DNA of 49,434 bases, taken from Nitrosopumilus sp. UBA526. Its GTDB lineage: Archaea > Thermoproteota > Nitrososphaeria > Nitrososphaerales > Nitrosopumilaceae. The first letter of the stretch is position 1, and each line of letters begins with the position of its first letter. Position numbers and translations under genes: made by a program. A model generated the notes under the pieces. That model was not told where the DNA came from, did no database searches, and saw only the letters and a program-made list of their open reading frames with translations. The stretch lies in contig DAXZ01000024.1 of the NCBI GenBank assembly GCA_002506665.1, positions 624 to 50,057 of the forward strand, given 5' to 3'. Below, in pieces: positions 17,420 through 25,886 of the stretch.

Positions 17420-19483
17420 CTATAAGGCAATGTCAGCAGTTTGGAGCTGCTCTTTTTTCCTTTTCAGCATGGCAAAGATTCCTATGATTGCCGCAATCCA
17501 GATGACACTAAATATCATGTTTGCCGGACTGACATACATGTACGGAGTAGCATCCATGATGTTTATCTGTAACAGTAATGCCCTGTCATTAATGTCAATC
17601 ATCCCTGTGTGATATGCTGGATTATTCTTTGGTATGGCAGATATCTCATCAACGTCAGTATGCATTGCAGCTATGCTGTCTTGAATTCTAAGAAAATTAG
17701 TAGACTCTGTGGCAAATAACCATACAGGATTTTTGGAGACGACCTGACCTTCTTCATCAGTCGTATCAGGCAGGTTTGCCATCACCGTATCCAGGTCTGC
17801 CTGAATTGCCACTAGATGATGACGGATTGTACCAGGATCAGATGAAGATATGACGCCATCAAGATTCCCCCGGATTCTGTCAAGCGGATATATGTCAGCA
17901 TCATATCCTGAGATGGCCACATATACGCCAGAGACAATTATTACAAGGATGCCTGCCATGGCAAGTCTGTATATGCTGTTAGCAGTCTTTTCTTTCTTTG
18001 ATAGGGGCTTTGTGTGCTGTGAGCTGTTTCTTTTAAATCGTGTATGCGATAAACTCATGTATGCAATATAAAAGAACCCGAGTGTCTGAAGGGCAATAAT
18101 TGGTACAAAGACTGGGTTGTTTGAAAATATAGAGACAAAGACTGCTAGAACTCCATAGATGCCAAAGAATATCTCCAACAGGGTCGTTTGCGTAAAGGGC
18201 AGGTTGTATGCCTTGTTTTTCCAATCATCATCCCGGGTAATTATTCCATACTTTGGAGTTCTAAGGAATTCGTTCTTTCTTCCAATTACTGCATCAAAGA
18301 CTGCAACGGTATTGTTAACTGACATTCCTGCATTATAGACCAACAGTGCAGGAAGTAGTTTTGCCTTTGACTTCCATGACTTGCCATACATGCCTTGTAT
18401 AATGACAATGTATGCGCCGGGGCCCATTGCAAGATATGTTGCAATAGTCAATGCAGGAAGAAAGCTTACCACATAGAGATTTATCTGACCTGCTAGCAAG
18501 ACTGGTAGTGTCAAAAACTGTATAAGCATAAGTGGATAGACGATGTGACGTGTGAGCTGAATAAAGGCCTGGATTTTTGCCTCTATTGCAACCTTGCGTT
18601 TTAGTATTATATCAGAGAGTAGTTTTACTGCACACTGGATAGAGCCCTTTGCCCAGCGGAATTGCTGTCGCTTGGCCGCATTCATCTGTGCAGGCAGTTC
18701 TGCATCAACTACAATATCAGGCAGAAAGACGCACTTCCAGCCCTTCATCTGTGCCCTGTAACTCAGATCAAGATCCTCTACCAGTGTAGCAGTATGCCAT
18801 CCTCCGGCATCCTCCACACAGCCTCGTCTCCAGATACCGGCAGTGCCGTTAAAGTTCATGAACAGATGTGAGTCGCTCTTTGCCTTTTGTTCTACAAGAA
18901 AATGAAAGTCAAGGCTGAGTGCCTGGACTTTGGTAATTACAGAATAGTTCTCATTTACATGTCCCCAGCGACATTGAACAAAACCGATATTGGGTTTTGA
19001 AAAGTGGGGTATTGCTCGTTTGAGAAACTGGGTGGTGGGGATGAAATCGGCATCAAAGATTGCAACAAGCTCAGTATCAGTAGTCTGCATTGCGTGTTTT
19101 AATGCGCCCGCCTTGTATCCCCGTCGTGTCCCGCGCCTTACATGCTCAATGTGAAATCCCTGTGTCTTGTAACCGTTTATGACACCGTCAAGCAGTTTGA
19201 CTGTATCATCATCAGAGTCATCGCAGACCATTATACGCATCTTGTCTTTTGGATAATCCAGACTACAGACGGCATCTACGAGCCTCTTTGCAACATACTT
19301 TTCGTTGTATATTGGCAGTTGGATTGTCACTGATGGCGTGCCCAGATCAGCAGTGGCGGGAACATCCTTTCTCTTTCTAGAGACAAAGGCAAGATAATAA
19401 AAGTTACAAGTGTATGCAGTAATTATTATGGCAGATATGATAAACAGATCAAAGACCAGTGAGGTAAAGGGGTTGATTGCCAT
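17420..19483 (-). CDS. Membrane GT2-family glycosyltransferase (cellulose synthase-like)
   Basis: 687 residues. TM helix near 8-30, then the GT-A catalytic domain: CDDSDDD (87-93), FDADF with the DxD motif (143-147), TLVEDLDLSYR (233-243, catalytic ED) and QQFRWAKG (273-280, the QxxRW processive signature). Several TM helices follow (about 315-480), then an extra module (about 505-687) with two TM helices flanking an ISGYDADIYPLDRIRGNLD region. That module is the same as the C-terminal module of the adjacent gene. Likely makes or exports a surface polysaccharide or glycolipid; the sugar donor is unknown. Confidence 0.87.
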   Translation of the reverse strand: MAINPFTSLVFDLFIISAIIITAYTCNFYYLAFVSRKRKDVPATADLGTPSVTIQLPIYNEKYVAKRLVDAVCSLDYPKDKMRIMVCDDSDDDTVKLLDGVINGYKTQGFHIEHVRRGTRRGYKAGALKHAMQTTDTELVAIFDADFIPTTQFLKRAIPHFSKPNIGFVQCRWGHVNENYSVITKVQALSLDFHFLVEQKAKSDSHLFMNFNGTAGIWRRGCVEDAGGWHTATLVEDLDLSYRAQMKGWKCVFLPDIVVDAELPAQMNAAKRQQFRWAKGSIQCAVKLLSDIILKRKVAIEAKIQAFIQLTRHIVYPLMLIQFLTLPVLLAGQINLYVVSFLPALTIATYLAMGPGAYIVIIQGMYGKSWKSKAKLLPALLVYNAGMSVNNTVAVFDAVIGRKNEFLRTPKYGIITRDDDWKNKAYNLPFTQTTLLEIFFGIYGVLAVFVSIFSNNPVFVPIIALQTLGFFYIAYMSLSHTRFKRNSSQHTKPLSKKEKTANSIYRLAMAGILVIIVSGVYVAISGYDADIYPLDRIRGNLDGVISSSDPGTIRHHLVAIQADLDTVMANLPDTTDEEGQVVSKNPVWLFATESTNFLRIQDSIAAMHTDVDEISAIPKNNPAYHTGMIDINDRALLLQINIMDATPYMYVSPANMIFSVIWIAAIIGIFAMLKRKKEQLQTADIAL

Positions 19484-19530
19484 GTCCCTAGTTTTAGATT
19501 ATTGCCAGTCGCTATTTAAAAGAGCCGGTA

Positions 19531-20478
19531 TTATTTTATCTCATAAATCTTGATTGCTTGTGGGGGACATACCCCCTCGCATGCAAGACAAAAGATGCAG
19601 TCAGGTTCCTTTGACATTAGTGGTTTTTTCTCAGATGCCGGGTTTCCAGGAGAGTCAAACCACTCGTATACATCTACAGGACAGGCCTCAATGCAACCGC
19701 CGTCTGCAATACAAATATCATAGTCTACTGAAACAAATTCTCCCCACACTCCCATGATGCCGTTGTTTGTGCCTCTCCTGCCCCAAGTTTTGATTGTGTG
19801 TTCCGGAGCACTGTATGATGCAGATGGCTTTATCTTTGATTTATAGTCAACGTCAATGGGTCCGGGTTTTGCGCCATCAGGAATTTCAATGGCGCTATCA
19901 TCGTCTTCTGTCTCATCATCAGATGCCTCAATTGGTTTTGGTTTTGCTCCAAGGACAATCTTTGCTAGAGGAGTAAGATCCTCGAGTTTTTGAATAGCTG
20001 CAACCTCTGAGATTTTTTCAGTTTTTGCAAAATATGAGATCATCTTGTCAGCCAAGATGGTGTTTCGCAGGATGGTATCTATGACCATCTTTGCAAAATG
20101 GTCTGCTTTCTTTCTATAGTCTTTTACCCAGTTTGGGTCTCCGAATTTTTCAATGGGGAATATCTGATAAATTATATCTACAACCTCACCTGTGACAATC
20201 TCTACTGTAACTGACAAGTCTACTGCCTCATATCCTCTAGCATCAGGATCATTCATGTTTTGTTCTTTCCAACGATATGTTGCATAGATTCTGTCAGCGT
20301 ACATGTCCATCTCAAATGCTTTTTTAAGTCCATCATGAACAGATTGTAGTTCTACTGGCTCCTCTAGTTTTACTGGTAGTCTATAAAGTCCAAGCTTGAA
20401 TCCATGTAATGGATATACCCCACGTTTTGCAGTAGAAGCTTCCATTGACCATACTCGATCTTTTAAAAGCAGAGACAT
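19531..20478 (-). CDS. Ferredoxin-like protein with long N-terminal domain
   Basis: 315 residues. The C-terminal ~75 residues match archaeal zinc-type 7Fe ferredoxins: cluster I segment CIADGGCIEACPVDVYEWFD, in which Asp replaces one Cys (usually a [3Fe-4S] site), the DSPGNPASEKKP loop, and cluster II CIFCLACEGVCP for a [4Fe-4S]. The ~200-residue N-terminal region is not recognised; it begins MSLLLKDRVWSMEASTAKRG and contains an acidic linker (DDETEDDDSA). An electron carrier function is likely; the partner is unknown. Convergent with nothing; it is followed by 46 bases before the glycosyltransferase start. Confidence 0.82.
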   Translation of the reverse strand: MSLLLKDRVWSMEASTAKRGVYPLHGFKLGLYRLPVKLEEPVELQSVHDGLKKAFEMDMYADRIYATYRWKEQNMNDPDARGYEAVDLSVTVEIVTGEVVDIIYQIFPIEKFGDPNWVKDYRKKADHFAKMVIDTILRNTILADKMISYFAKTEKISEVAAIQKLEDLTPLAKIVLGAKPKPIEASDDETEDDDSAIEIPDGAKPGPIDVDYKSKIKPSASYSAPEHTIKTWGRRGTNNGIMGVWGEFVSVDYDICIADGGCIEACPVDVYEWFDSPGNPASEKKPLMSKEPDCIFCLACEGVCPPQAIKIYEIK

Positions 20479-20524
20479 CTGCTTTTTATTAGTTTTTTTT
20501 ATTTAAAAAGGTTATCAGGAGTGA

Positions 20525-20610
20525 AGTTTGTTGCATAATTTCCTCAAACATGAATAGTTGGTGCGTAAATCATATCCACGAGTGTCAAGTTGAATTATGC
20601 AACAAACTCC
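20525..20610. repeat. Small palindromic element with ~20-bp inverted ends (family B)
   Basis: AGTTTGTTGCATAATT at 20525-20540 is repeated inverted as AATTATGCAACAAACT around 20593-20608, with about 50 bases between. The same end occurs at 30156, 30614, 30674, 40481, 43575, 44475, 44676 and 44791. The inner part (TTGGTGCGTAAATCAT) recurs in related form at about 30640-30663. Probably a miniature element or solo ends of an insertion sequence. Confidence 0.6.
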
Positions 20611-20625
20611 ACACACTAGTCATTG

Positions 20626-20912
20626 TTTTCTGGCATGCCCAACATTAGTGTCCCTCTAGCCTGTTGGGCAGGAACAGGACATTATCTTACGCTAGATATC
20701 GTCGGCAAAAAAGGGGCAGGAGAGGCAGTCTCAAAGAATGGGATTATGATATCTGTCTGCAAGAATCCTGCATCTGAGAGATTGTGGGGAAAACCCCATT
20801 TTCGTGCCAAGACCTCAAAATGGGGCCATACAGGAGTGTGCATTTTCATATTTTTTCTAGGCAAGCATCAAAAAATATCATTTTTATGTAAATAGAACTT
20901 TGATAGAACTGC
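20626..20912. other. Non-coding stretch before nadK
   Basis: Open frames on both strands here have no recognisable protein features. A TATA-like AT-rich stretch (ATCATTTTTATGTAAATAG) lies about 20-40 bases before the nadK TTG start. Nothing else is seen. Confidence 0.4.
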
Positions 20913-21728
20913 TTGAAGTTACAAAAGGTGGCAGTGGTAAGCAAGGTAGGATCCAAGGATTCAGAACAAGCCGCAAGGGATGTTGCCAAAAAGCTTTTGG
21001 CAAAAAGATCAACGGTGTTTACAATCTCCCCAATTCAAGTCGAGGGGACAAGACAGATTGAGACGTTGGAGGAGCTAAAAAAAGAAGACCTAGACCTAGT
21101 CATTACACTTGGAGGGGATGGTACCACACTTCGGGTCTTTAGGAATCTTGAGAATGAGACACCGATTCTGACAATCAATATCGGCGGGAACAGGGGTATT
21201 CTCTCAGAGATTACCATTGAGGAGATTGATAAGGCAATAGATCAGATCTCAAAAGACCGTTTCTTTTTGGATAAGAGGACCAGAGTTGTTGCATCCTGTG
21301 GAGGAATAGAGTTTCCTCCGGCGCTAAATGAGATTTACATTACTAGGACAAACCTGACAAAGACTGCAGAGATCAAGATCAGTTTTCAAAACGATGTTGT
21401 AAGACAAAAGATGGACGGAGTAATAATTGCAACCCCGAGCGGATCAACTGGGCATTCTTTCTCACTGGGAGGTCCAATCTTGCATGAGAGTCTAGACGTA
21501 CTTATAATAACACCAGTTGCACCAGTATACAGATTGCCGTCATTGATTGTTCCAGATGAAAAGATAGAGATTACGTGCTCACATGACTGTAATATTACAA
21601 TGGATGCCCAAGTTGTAAAGGCCGCTGGATATGAGGAGCCAATCACAATAAGAAAATACAAGAAACATGCAGTCTTTGTAAGATTAAAGAAGAGGGGACT
21701 TCGACAGATGAGCAAGCTTGGATTTTAG
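20913..21728 (+). CDS. nadK: NAD(+) kinase
   Basis: Phosphorylates NAD to NADP in the cytoplasm. 271 residues; the diagnostic GGDGT motif is at 67-71 (LVITLGGDGTTLR), the second conserved NE/D region FPPALNEIYITR at about 135-146, and the Gly-rich nucleotide loop GVIIATPSGSTGHSFSLGGP at about 171-190. Starts at TTG 20913; a GTG at 20928 is possible. Overlaps nob1 by 11 bases, suggesting translational coupling. Confidence 0.93.
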   Translation: MKLQKVAVVSKVGSKDSEQAARDVAKKLLAKRSTVFTISPIQVEGTRQIETLEELKKEDLDLVITLGGDGTTLRVFRNLENETPILTINIGGNRGILSEITIEEIDKAIDQISKDRFFLDKRTRVVASCGGIEFPPALNEIYITRTNLTKTAEIKISFQNDVVRQKMDGVIIATPSGSTGHSFSLGGPILHESLDVLIITPVAPVYRLPSLIVPDEKIEITCSHDCNITMDAQVVKAAGYEEPITIRKYKKHAVFVRLKKRGLRQMSKLGF

Positions 21729-22194
21729 GATTTTAGACGCCAGTGCATTTTATGCAGGGGTGCCATTTAGATCATCAGATGACTGTCTTACCACACCGCT
21801 AGTCTATGATGAGATCAGACATATCAAGAGGGATTACGATGCCATAGGAACACTGCTTGATACAAACAGGCTACATATCAGAGAACCCGATGCCGCGTCA
21901 ACTAGGATGGCCACGGATGCTGCAAGAGATACCGGTGACTTGCCGCAGCTGTCAAGACAGGATATTTCAGTTATAGCACTAGGTATTGAGATGAAAGGTG
22001 AGATCATTAGTGATGATTTTGCGATCTCAAATGTTGCAAAGAATCTAGGCCTGAAAATTTCTCCGGTCATGACTAGGGGAATTACAGATGTGGGAAGATG
22101 GATTCACTACTGCCCGGCATGCAAGACACGCCAGACAGGAAAGGAGTGTCTCGTGTGTGGGACTGCACTAAAGAGAAAGCTGCTCAAGACATAG
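21718..22194 (+). CDS. nob1: Nob1 rRNA endonuclease (PIN domain + zinc ribbon)
   Basis: 158 residues. The PIN nuclease domain (1-125) starts RILDASAFYAG with the catalytic Asp at residue 7; a conserved acidic region DISVIALGIEMKGEIISDDFAI follows. The C-terminal zinc ribbon is YCPACKTRQTGKECLVCG (about 130-147). Domain order and length are those of archaeal Nob1, which matures the 3' end of 16S rRNA. TTG start inside the end of nadK. Confidence 0.9.
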   Translation: MDFRILDASAFYAGVPFRSSDDCLTTPLVYDEIRHIKRDYDAIGTLLDTNRLHIREPDAASTRMATDAARDTGDLPQLSRQDISVIALGIEMKGEIISDDFAISNVAKNLGLKISPVMTRGITDVGRWIHYCPACKTRQTGKECLVCGTALKRKLLKT

Positions 22195-22223
22195 GGAGCT
22201 ATTTTCAGACCGTCCCAGAGATG

Positions 22224-22913
22224 TTACGAGTCATGCAGGGTTTTCTGATTTGGTTTTTTGGCAAGACTGCTTTTTGATTCGAGTGTTTTTTTGATCTTTT
22301 TTGCACGGGCGATGCCAAGTCCCTCGACTTTGCCAAGTTCTGCCGCAGTTGCAGAAAAGACATTCAGCGGAGTTTCAAATCGCTCAAGCATCCTGACTGC
22401 AAACTTTTCTCCTATTCCAGGCAGACTGCACAAGACGGAGAGCTGCTGTCTTTGCAGATCCGGGGATTTTTTGATCTTTTTTAGATACGGTCCCTTGGAG
22501 GAGGGGTCTTTCTGCATACACATGGAAACTAGTAGTCTAGCAGTATGGTTTGCACTCGGAGTAGGAATTACTGGAATTTTAAAGTCAAGAATGATGGACG
22601 AGACTGCGCCATAAAATACCATGGGGTTGTCTGTGACCTCGTCTATCTCATCAACATTTCCCTCCATGAGAATCACAGGGTGTGCAAAGTGCTCCTTTAG
22701 TCTAGCACACTGGTCATAGAGACGCCCGTCAAAGACAGATGCTAAAAGATCACGAATGCTTTTTCGCTCAACTATGGTCTCAGGTGCAACAATATAATCC
22801 CCGACAGGAAGTGTCTTCATCTCAAGGTTTAGTCCTATCGATTTTAAAAGATCCGGAATGCCGCTTTTTCGCTCCCGTTCATCCACTACAATCCGAAGGT
22901 CTTTCAGATTCAC
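22224..22913 (-). CDS. xpf: XPF/ERCC4-type structure-specific nuclease
   Basis: 229 residues, helicase-less archaeal XPF as in Crenarchaeota/Nitrososphaerota. Nuclease motif GDYIV (38-42) and ERKSIRDL (49-56) gives the GDX(n)ERKX3D signature; early acidic VDERER at 10-15. The C-terminal (HhH)2 domain LPGIGEKFAVRMLERF ... KVEGLGIARAKKIKKTLE binds DNA. It cleaves flap/fork structures, normally with PCNA. No PIP box is obvious at the tail. GTG start. Confidence 0.93.
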   Translation of the reverse strand: MNLKDLRIVVDERERKSGIPDLLKSIGLNLEMKTLPVGDYIVAPETIVERKSIRDLLASVFDGRLYDQCARLKEHFAHPVILMEGNVDEIDEVTDNPMVFYGAVSSIILDFKIPVIPTPSANHTARLLVSMCMQKDPSSKGPYLKKIKKSPDLQRQQLSVLCSLPGIGEKFAVRMLERFETPLNVFSATAAELGKVEGLGIARAKKIKKTLESKSSLAKKPNQKTLHDS

Positions 22914-22952
22914 AAGTAATGCTTGCAGATAATTGTTAATATCTTGTATGAA

Positions 22953-23348
22953 TTATCGTCTAGGATTATCTTGTGCAGGACTATTAGGAGCATCAGCAGT
23001 GTTGCCCTTCATCATTGTAGTGATCTTGGCTTCTTGCTCTTTGAGACTGTTTTTGAGACGTGTCTCTTGTTTCTCCAAGACAGTAGACCGTGTCTTTGCC
23101 ATCTCAGAACGCTCCTCTAGCTCGGCGATTAACTCCTGCTTTTTTGACTTTATCAAGATTGTGCCTGCTTGTCTGAACACCGCATCACCGTCTGCGACTT
23201 TGTGTAGTTCTTCAAGGGCTTTTGCAGTCTCTGCCTTTTCAATCTCAAGATGCTGTTTTTGAGCCATGAGGGACTGGAGCTCCTGTTGGGACTGTTGCAG
23301 TTTTGCAAGTTGTTCTTGAAGCCATGGCGGCATCTGTTCCTTTGACAT
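22953..23348 (-). CDS. pfdB: Prefoldin subunit beta
   Basis: 131 residues with two long amphipathic coiled-coil helices around a beta-hairpin; hallmark features are MPPWLQEQLAKLQQSQQELQ at the start, the hairpin KVADGDAVFRQAGTILIKSK and the C-terminal coil. Hexameric chaperone subunit delivering unfolded proteins to the thermosome. The last ~20 residues (MKGNTADAPNSPAQDNPRR) are an extension. Downstream of the exosome operon as in other archaea, but separated from pcc1 by a 540-base gap. Confidence 0.93.
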   Translation of the reverse strand: MSKEQMPPWLQEQLAKLQQSQQELQSLMAQKQHLEIEKAETAKALEELHKVADGDAVFRQAGTILIKSKKQELIAELEERSEMAKTRSTVLEKQETRLKNSLKEQEAKITTMMKGNTADAPNSPAQDNPRR

Positions 23349-23353
23349 GACAT

Positions 23354-23890
23354 ATCAGAAAATTTGTTTCGTTATATCTTTACCGATATCATAGGACCAA
23401 TGTTACAGTCGTGGGTGTACCCAGAGATTGCAGTCTATGGGGTATGATAAAGAACTAGAACTATTTCAATACCAGCACAACTGTTCCCTGAAACTGGTTA
23501 TACCCAAGTGATGGTTTGTTATCTGATATGGAATTGCAAATATTTTTTTTGATTGTCTTTATTCAGAGAAGACCGGGGGGGGGACTTGACAAGTTTAGAG
23601 AACCCCTCCTTCATCACACATTGTTTAATCCATCAGATTTTATCAAAAACAGTTAATCGGGCATTGCCAGTCTTAGAGTCGTTTCAAGAGAGATTTTACT
23701 GCTACGTCTGCATTTGGATATGTAGAAACAATGTCATCTTCTCCCTTTTGGTGTCTCCCAAATCCTTTGCTTACTTTGGGTATTGTCATTATTTTTGCCA
23801 TATTCACAAGAGAACTTGGCTGCATAAAAAAAAGCTCACAGGACTTTGTCTCCAAGCTGTTTGTAAATAATCACCAACAGCTTGAACATC
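23354..23890. other. Gap between pfdB and pcc1, mostly non-coding
   Basis: 537 bases. A run of nine G occurs at 23575-23583. A minus-strand frame at 23673-23801 (separate entry) has protein-like composition. The plus-strand frame over the G run shows no family. In many archaea pcc1 and pfdB are adjacent, so this gap is probably inserted or decayed sequence. Confidence 0.35.
23673..23801 (-). CDS. Possible small protein or gene remnant
   Basis: 42 codons from an internal ATG: MAKIMTIPKVSKGFGRHQKG then a GEDDIVSTYPNADVAV core and a basic end. Codon choice resembles host genes, and the frame could extend to 23855. No family recognised. It could be a small unknown gene in the pcc1-pfdB gap or the 3' end of a lost gene. 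Confidence 0.3.
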   Translation of the reverse strand: MAKIMTIPKVSKGFGRHQKGEDDIVSTYPNADVAVKSLLKRL

Positions 23891-24136
23891 TCAAGACCTG
23901 ACTGACTCTATGGAATCATAGCTTGTCTGAATTAATCGGAGTGTCGAGTTTAGGTTTGCCCTAAGGTGTGCTAGCTGTGCTGTTTGAACTGTGATGATTA
24001 TTTTTTTATCGAATTTTATCCTGGTCGTGACTGGATTTTCAGGATAAAACTCGTTGTCAGTATTTACAGAATCATAGATTGCCTTGGTCTTGTCTTTTGC
24101 ATCGACGGTTATCTTTGCACTAAAGTTTAATGTCAT
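23891..24136 (-). CDS. pcc1: KEOPS complex subunit Pcc1
   Basis: 81 residues from ATG 24136. Pcc1 forms the dimer at the core of the KEOPS complex, which transfers threonylcarbamoyl to A37 of ANN-decoding tRNAs (t6A). Features: beta strand LNFSAKITVDAKDKTKAIYDSV, PENPVTTRIKFDKKIIITVQTAQLAHLRANLNSTLRLI, ending in an amphipathic helix. This start overlaps the end of rpl37ae by 17 bases; longer frames to 24217 run antisense-like through rpl37ae and are rejected. Its partners Sua5 and Cgi121 are at 44.8-46.7 kb. Confidence 0.85.
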   Translation of the reverse strand: MTLNFSAKITVDAKDKTKAIYDSVNTDNEFYPENPVTTRIKFDKKIIITVQTAQLAHLRANLNSTLRLIQTSYDSIESVRS

Positions 24137-24332
24137 ATGCAGTGCCTGCCACCTTGTAGCTGCATTTTTTGCAGGACCAGATTCCGACGGCATCTCTCCG
24201 GAATGTCTGTGAACCACACTCTGGACAAGTTCTTTTTTCTTTTAGTTGAAGGTGGATTTTTGTATACTGCTTTCTAAGCTTGATTCCATACCTAGCGCCC
24301 AACCCCTTTAGGGATTTTTTTGCCTTTGCCAT
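24120..24332 (-). CDS. rpl37ae: 50S ribosomal protein L37Ae
   Basis: 70 residues with a zinc ribbon TCPECGSQTFRRDAVGIWSCKKC (about 35-57) and the L37Ae start GLGARYGIKLRKQ. Part of the exosome-ribosome superoperon: 1 base after rrp42 and overlapping pcc1. Confidence 0.95.
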   Translation of the reverse strand: MAKAKKSLKGLGARYGIKLRKQYTKIHLQLKEKRTCPECGSQTFRRDAVGIWSCKKCSYKVAGTAYDIKL

Positions 24333-24333
24333 C

Positions 24334-25149
24334 TTATTGACTGCCTCTGTGTGCCTGTAGTTTCTCTCTTATCTTTGCACCCAGTCTAACTGAGATCTCC
24401 CCGCAGCGATTGACCTCGTCTTGTGTAAATCCACCACTGCCACCCTTTTGCAAGGCGCAGATGTTTCCATCAGAATCACTTGTAATAGTTATGCGTGCAT
24501 CCATGCTGGCCCATTCGTCACCGTTTGGATCAACTATTATGTGTCGTCCAATCTTGCCCATGGTTACAGATACCGGGATTGTGTTAATTGGCAAGACAGA
24601 CTCGTCTTCATCTACAAGTTTTGGGGCATCGCCAGTCCAGCTCCATTTTGGAGTCTTTGATGACAGTAATGCAGCTGTGCTAGCGTACGAGCACGCATCA
24701 AAGAGATTTCCGTCATAATCAACTACCACGTTATCGGCAAACACACCAATTACAGATTTGTCCTTTTCAATGACTAGCTGGGAGACGTCCACCATGTGGC
24801 TCTCTCTTATTCCCCTATCAACTACCCTTGCTAGTTCAATGACAGGAGGTTGTGGAGGTCCGGTCTCTACAGTAGGATGTGACAGCGGTAGCAGCTCAGC
24901 AGTGCAGATAAAGAGACCCTTGTCACCAGTATCAGGAAATGGCCTGTCAGGCTGAATCTTTATGCCACAGATGACCTCGGTATCACCTATACGGACTCGG
25001 GCAGAGCCGTTTGCCTTTGGAATGGCATTAGTCTCGATGGTAATCGTGCGGAATTCATCTAGTGCACGTCCGTCAACTCGCTTTCCATCATCTAGCAGAT
25101 CAATTATCTGTGATTTTTTTAGTTCGTCAATGACAGATGTGGATGCCAA
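24334..25149 (-). CDS. rrp42: Exosome complex subunit Rrp42
   Basis: 271-residue RNase PH-fold subunit; structurally required but catalytically inactive partner of Rrp41 in the archaeal exosome hexamer. Signature residues: DGKRVDGRALDEFRTITIET at 17-36, ARVRIGDTEVICGIKIQP, and FTQDEVNRCGEISVRLG near the end. Two bases downstream of rrp41. Acts in 3'-5' phosphorolytic RNA decay and tailing. Confidence 0.95.
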   Translation of the reverse strand: MASTSVIDELKKSQIIDLLDDGKRVDGRALDEFRTITIETNAIPKANGSARVRIGDTEVICGIKIQPDRPFPDTGDKGLFICTAELLPLSHPTVETGPPQPPVIELARVVDRGIRESHMVDVSQLVIEKDKSVIGVFADNVVVDYDGNLFDACSYASTAALLSSKTPKWSWTGDAPKLVDEDESVLPINTIPVSVTMGKIGRHIIVDPNGDEWASMDARITITSDSDGNICALQKGGSGGFTQDEVNRCGEISVRLGAKIREKLQAHRGSQ

Positions 25150-25151
25150 TT

Positions 25152-25886
25152 CTAGTTGTCTCCTTTTCCAAAGTATTTTTCATATAGTGCCTTTTTTTGT
25201 AATTCATAAACAATCTTACAGCCGGCAATACCCACATCCACACATTTCTTGTATTCATCAGGAGTCAAGATACCGTCTAGCTGTAGCAGTGTTATTTTTT
25301 CAAGACTTGGCATGTAACCAATCGGCATGTCTGCCTGTCCTGCCTGATCCTCTTCGTTGTTAATATCAAGAACAATTGTGTCTGCTACCTTGCCAGACGC
25401 ACATGCTGCAACCATATCCCTCATTGGAATGCCGGCATCAGCTAGGGCAACAGAAGCAGCAGAGAGTGCGGCGCAACGGGTGCCGCCATCGGCTTGAAGT
25501 ACCTCAATGAACACATCAACTGCTGTTCTTGGGAATTTTTCAAGCATCACTGCCGGCTCTAGGGCCTCTTTGATTACTTTGGAGATCTCAATCTCCCTTC
25601 TTGAGGGGGCCGGATTCTTTCGCTCGCTTACAGAGAAAGGCTCCATGTGATATCTGACCCGAAGTATTCCGGTGTCGGTATTTGACATGTGTTTTGGATG
25701 TACATCCCTTGGACCAAAGACACCAACTAGAATTTTGTTATCGCCAAATTCAATGTAGGCAGAACCGTCGGCATTCTTTAGCCCGCCTGCCTTTATCATG
25801 ATTCGTCGTGGCTCGTCTATCTTACGGCCGTCACAACGGACACCATTCTCATCTAGCAAGACCATTGTTGTGTCTCGTCCACCCAT
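25152..25886 (-). CDS. rrp41: Exosome complex exonuclease Rrp41
   Basis: 244-residue catalytic RNase PH subunit. DENGVRCDGRKIDEPRRI at 13-30, RNA/phosphate-binding RKNPAPSRREIEISKVI (about 89-105), DVFIEVLQADGGTRCAALSAASVAL (catalytic/phosphate loop, about 127-152) and the acidic active-site block DTIVLDINNEEDQAGQADMP (about 174-193) with the expected aspartates. Overlaps rrp4 by 1 base. Confidence 0.96.
   Translation of the reverse strand: MGGRDTTMVLLDENGVRCDGRKIDEPRRIMIKAGGLKNADGSAYIEFGDNKILVGVFGPRDVHPKHMSNTDTGILRVRYHMEPFSVSERKNPAPSRREIEISKVIKEALEPAVMLEKFPRTAVDVFIEVLQADGGTRCAALSAASVALADAGIPMRDMVAACASGKVADTIVLDINNEEDQAGQADMPIGYMPSLEKITLLQLDGILTPDEYKKCVDVGIAGCKIVYELQKKALYEKYFGKGDN

Noticed and set aside
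20623..20895. 90-codon plus-strand open frame upstream of nadK
   Set aside because: No family features, poor codon pattern, and an equally long frame on the other strand.
24137..24217. 27-codon N-terminal extension of Pcc1
   Set aside because: It is rpl37ae DNA read in another frame; family start is MTLNFSAKI at 24136.
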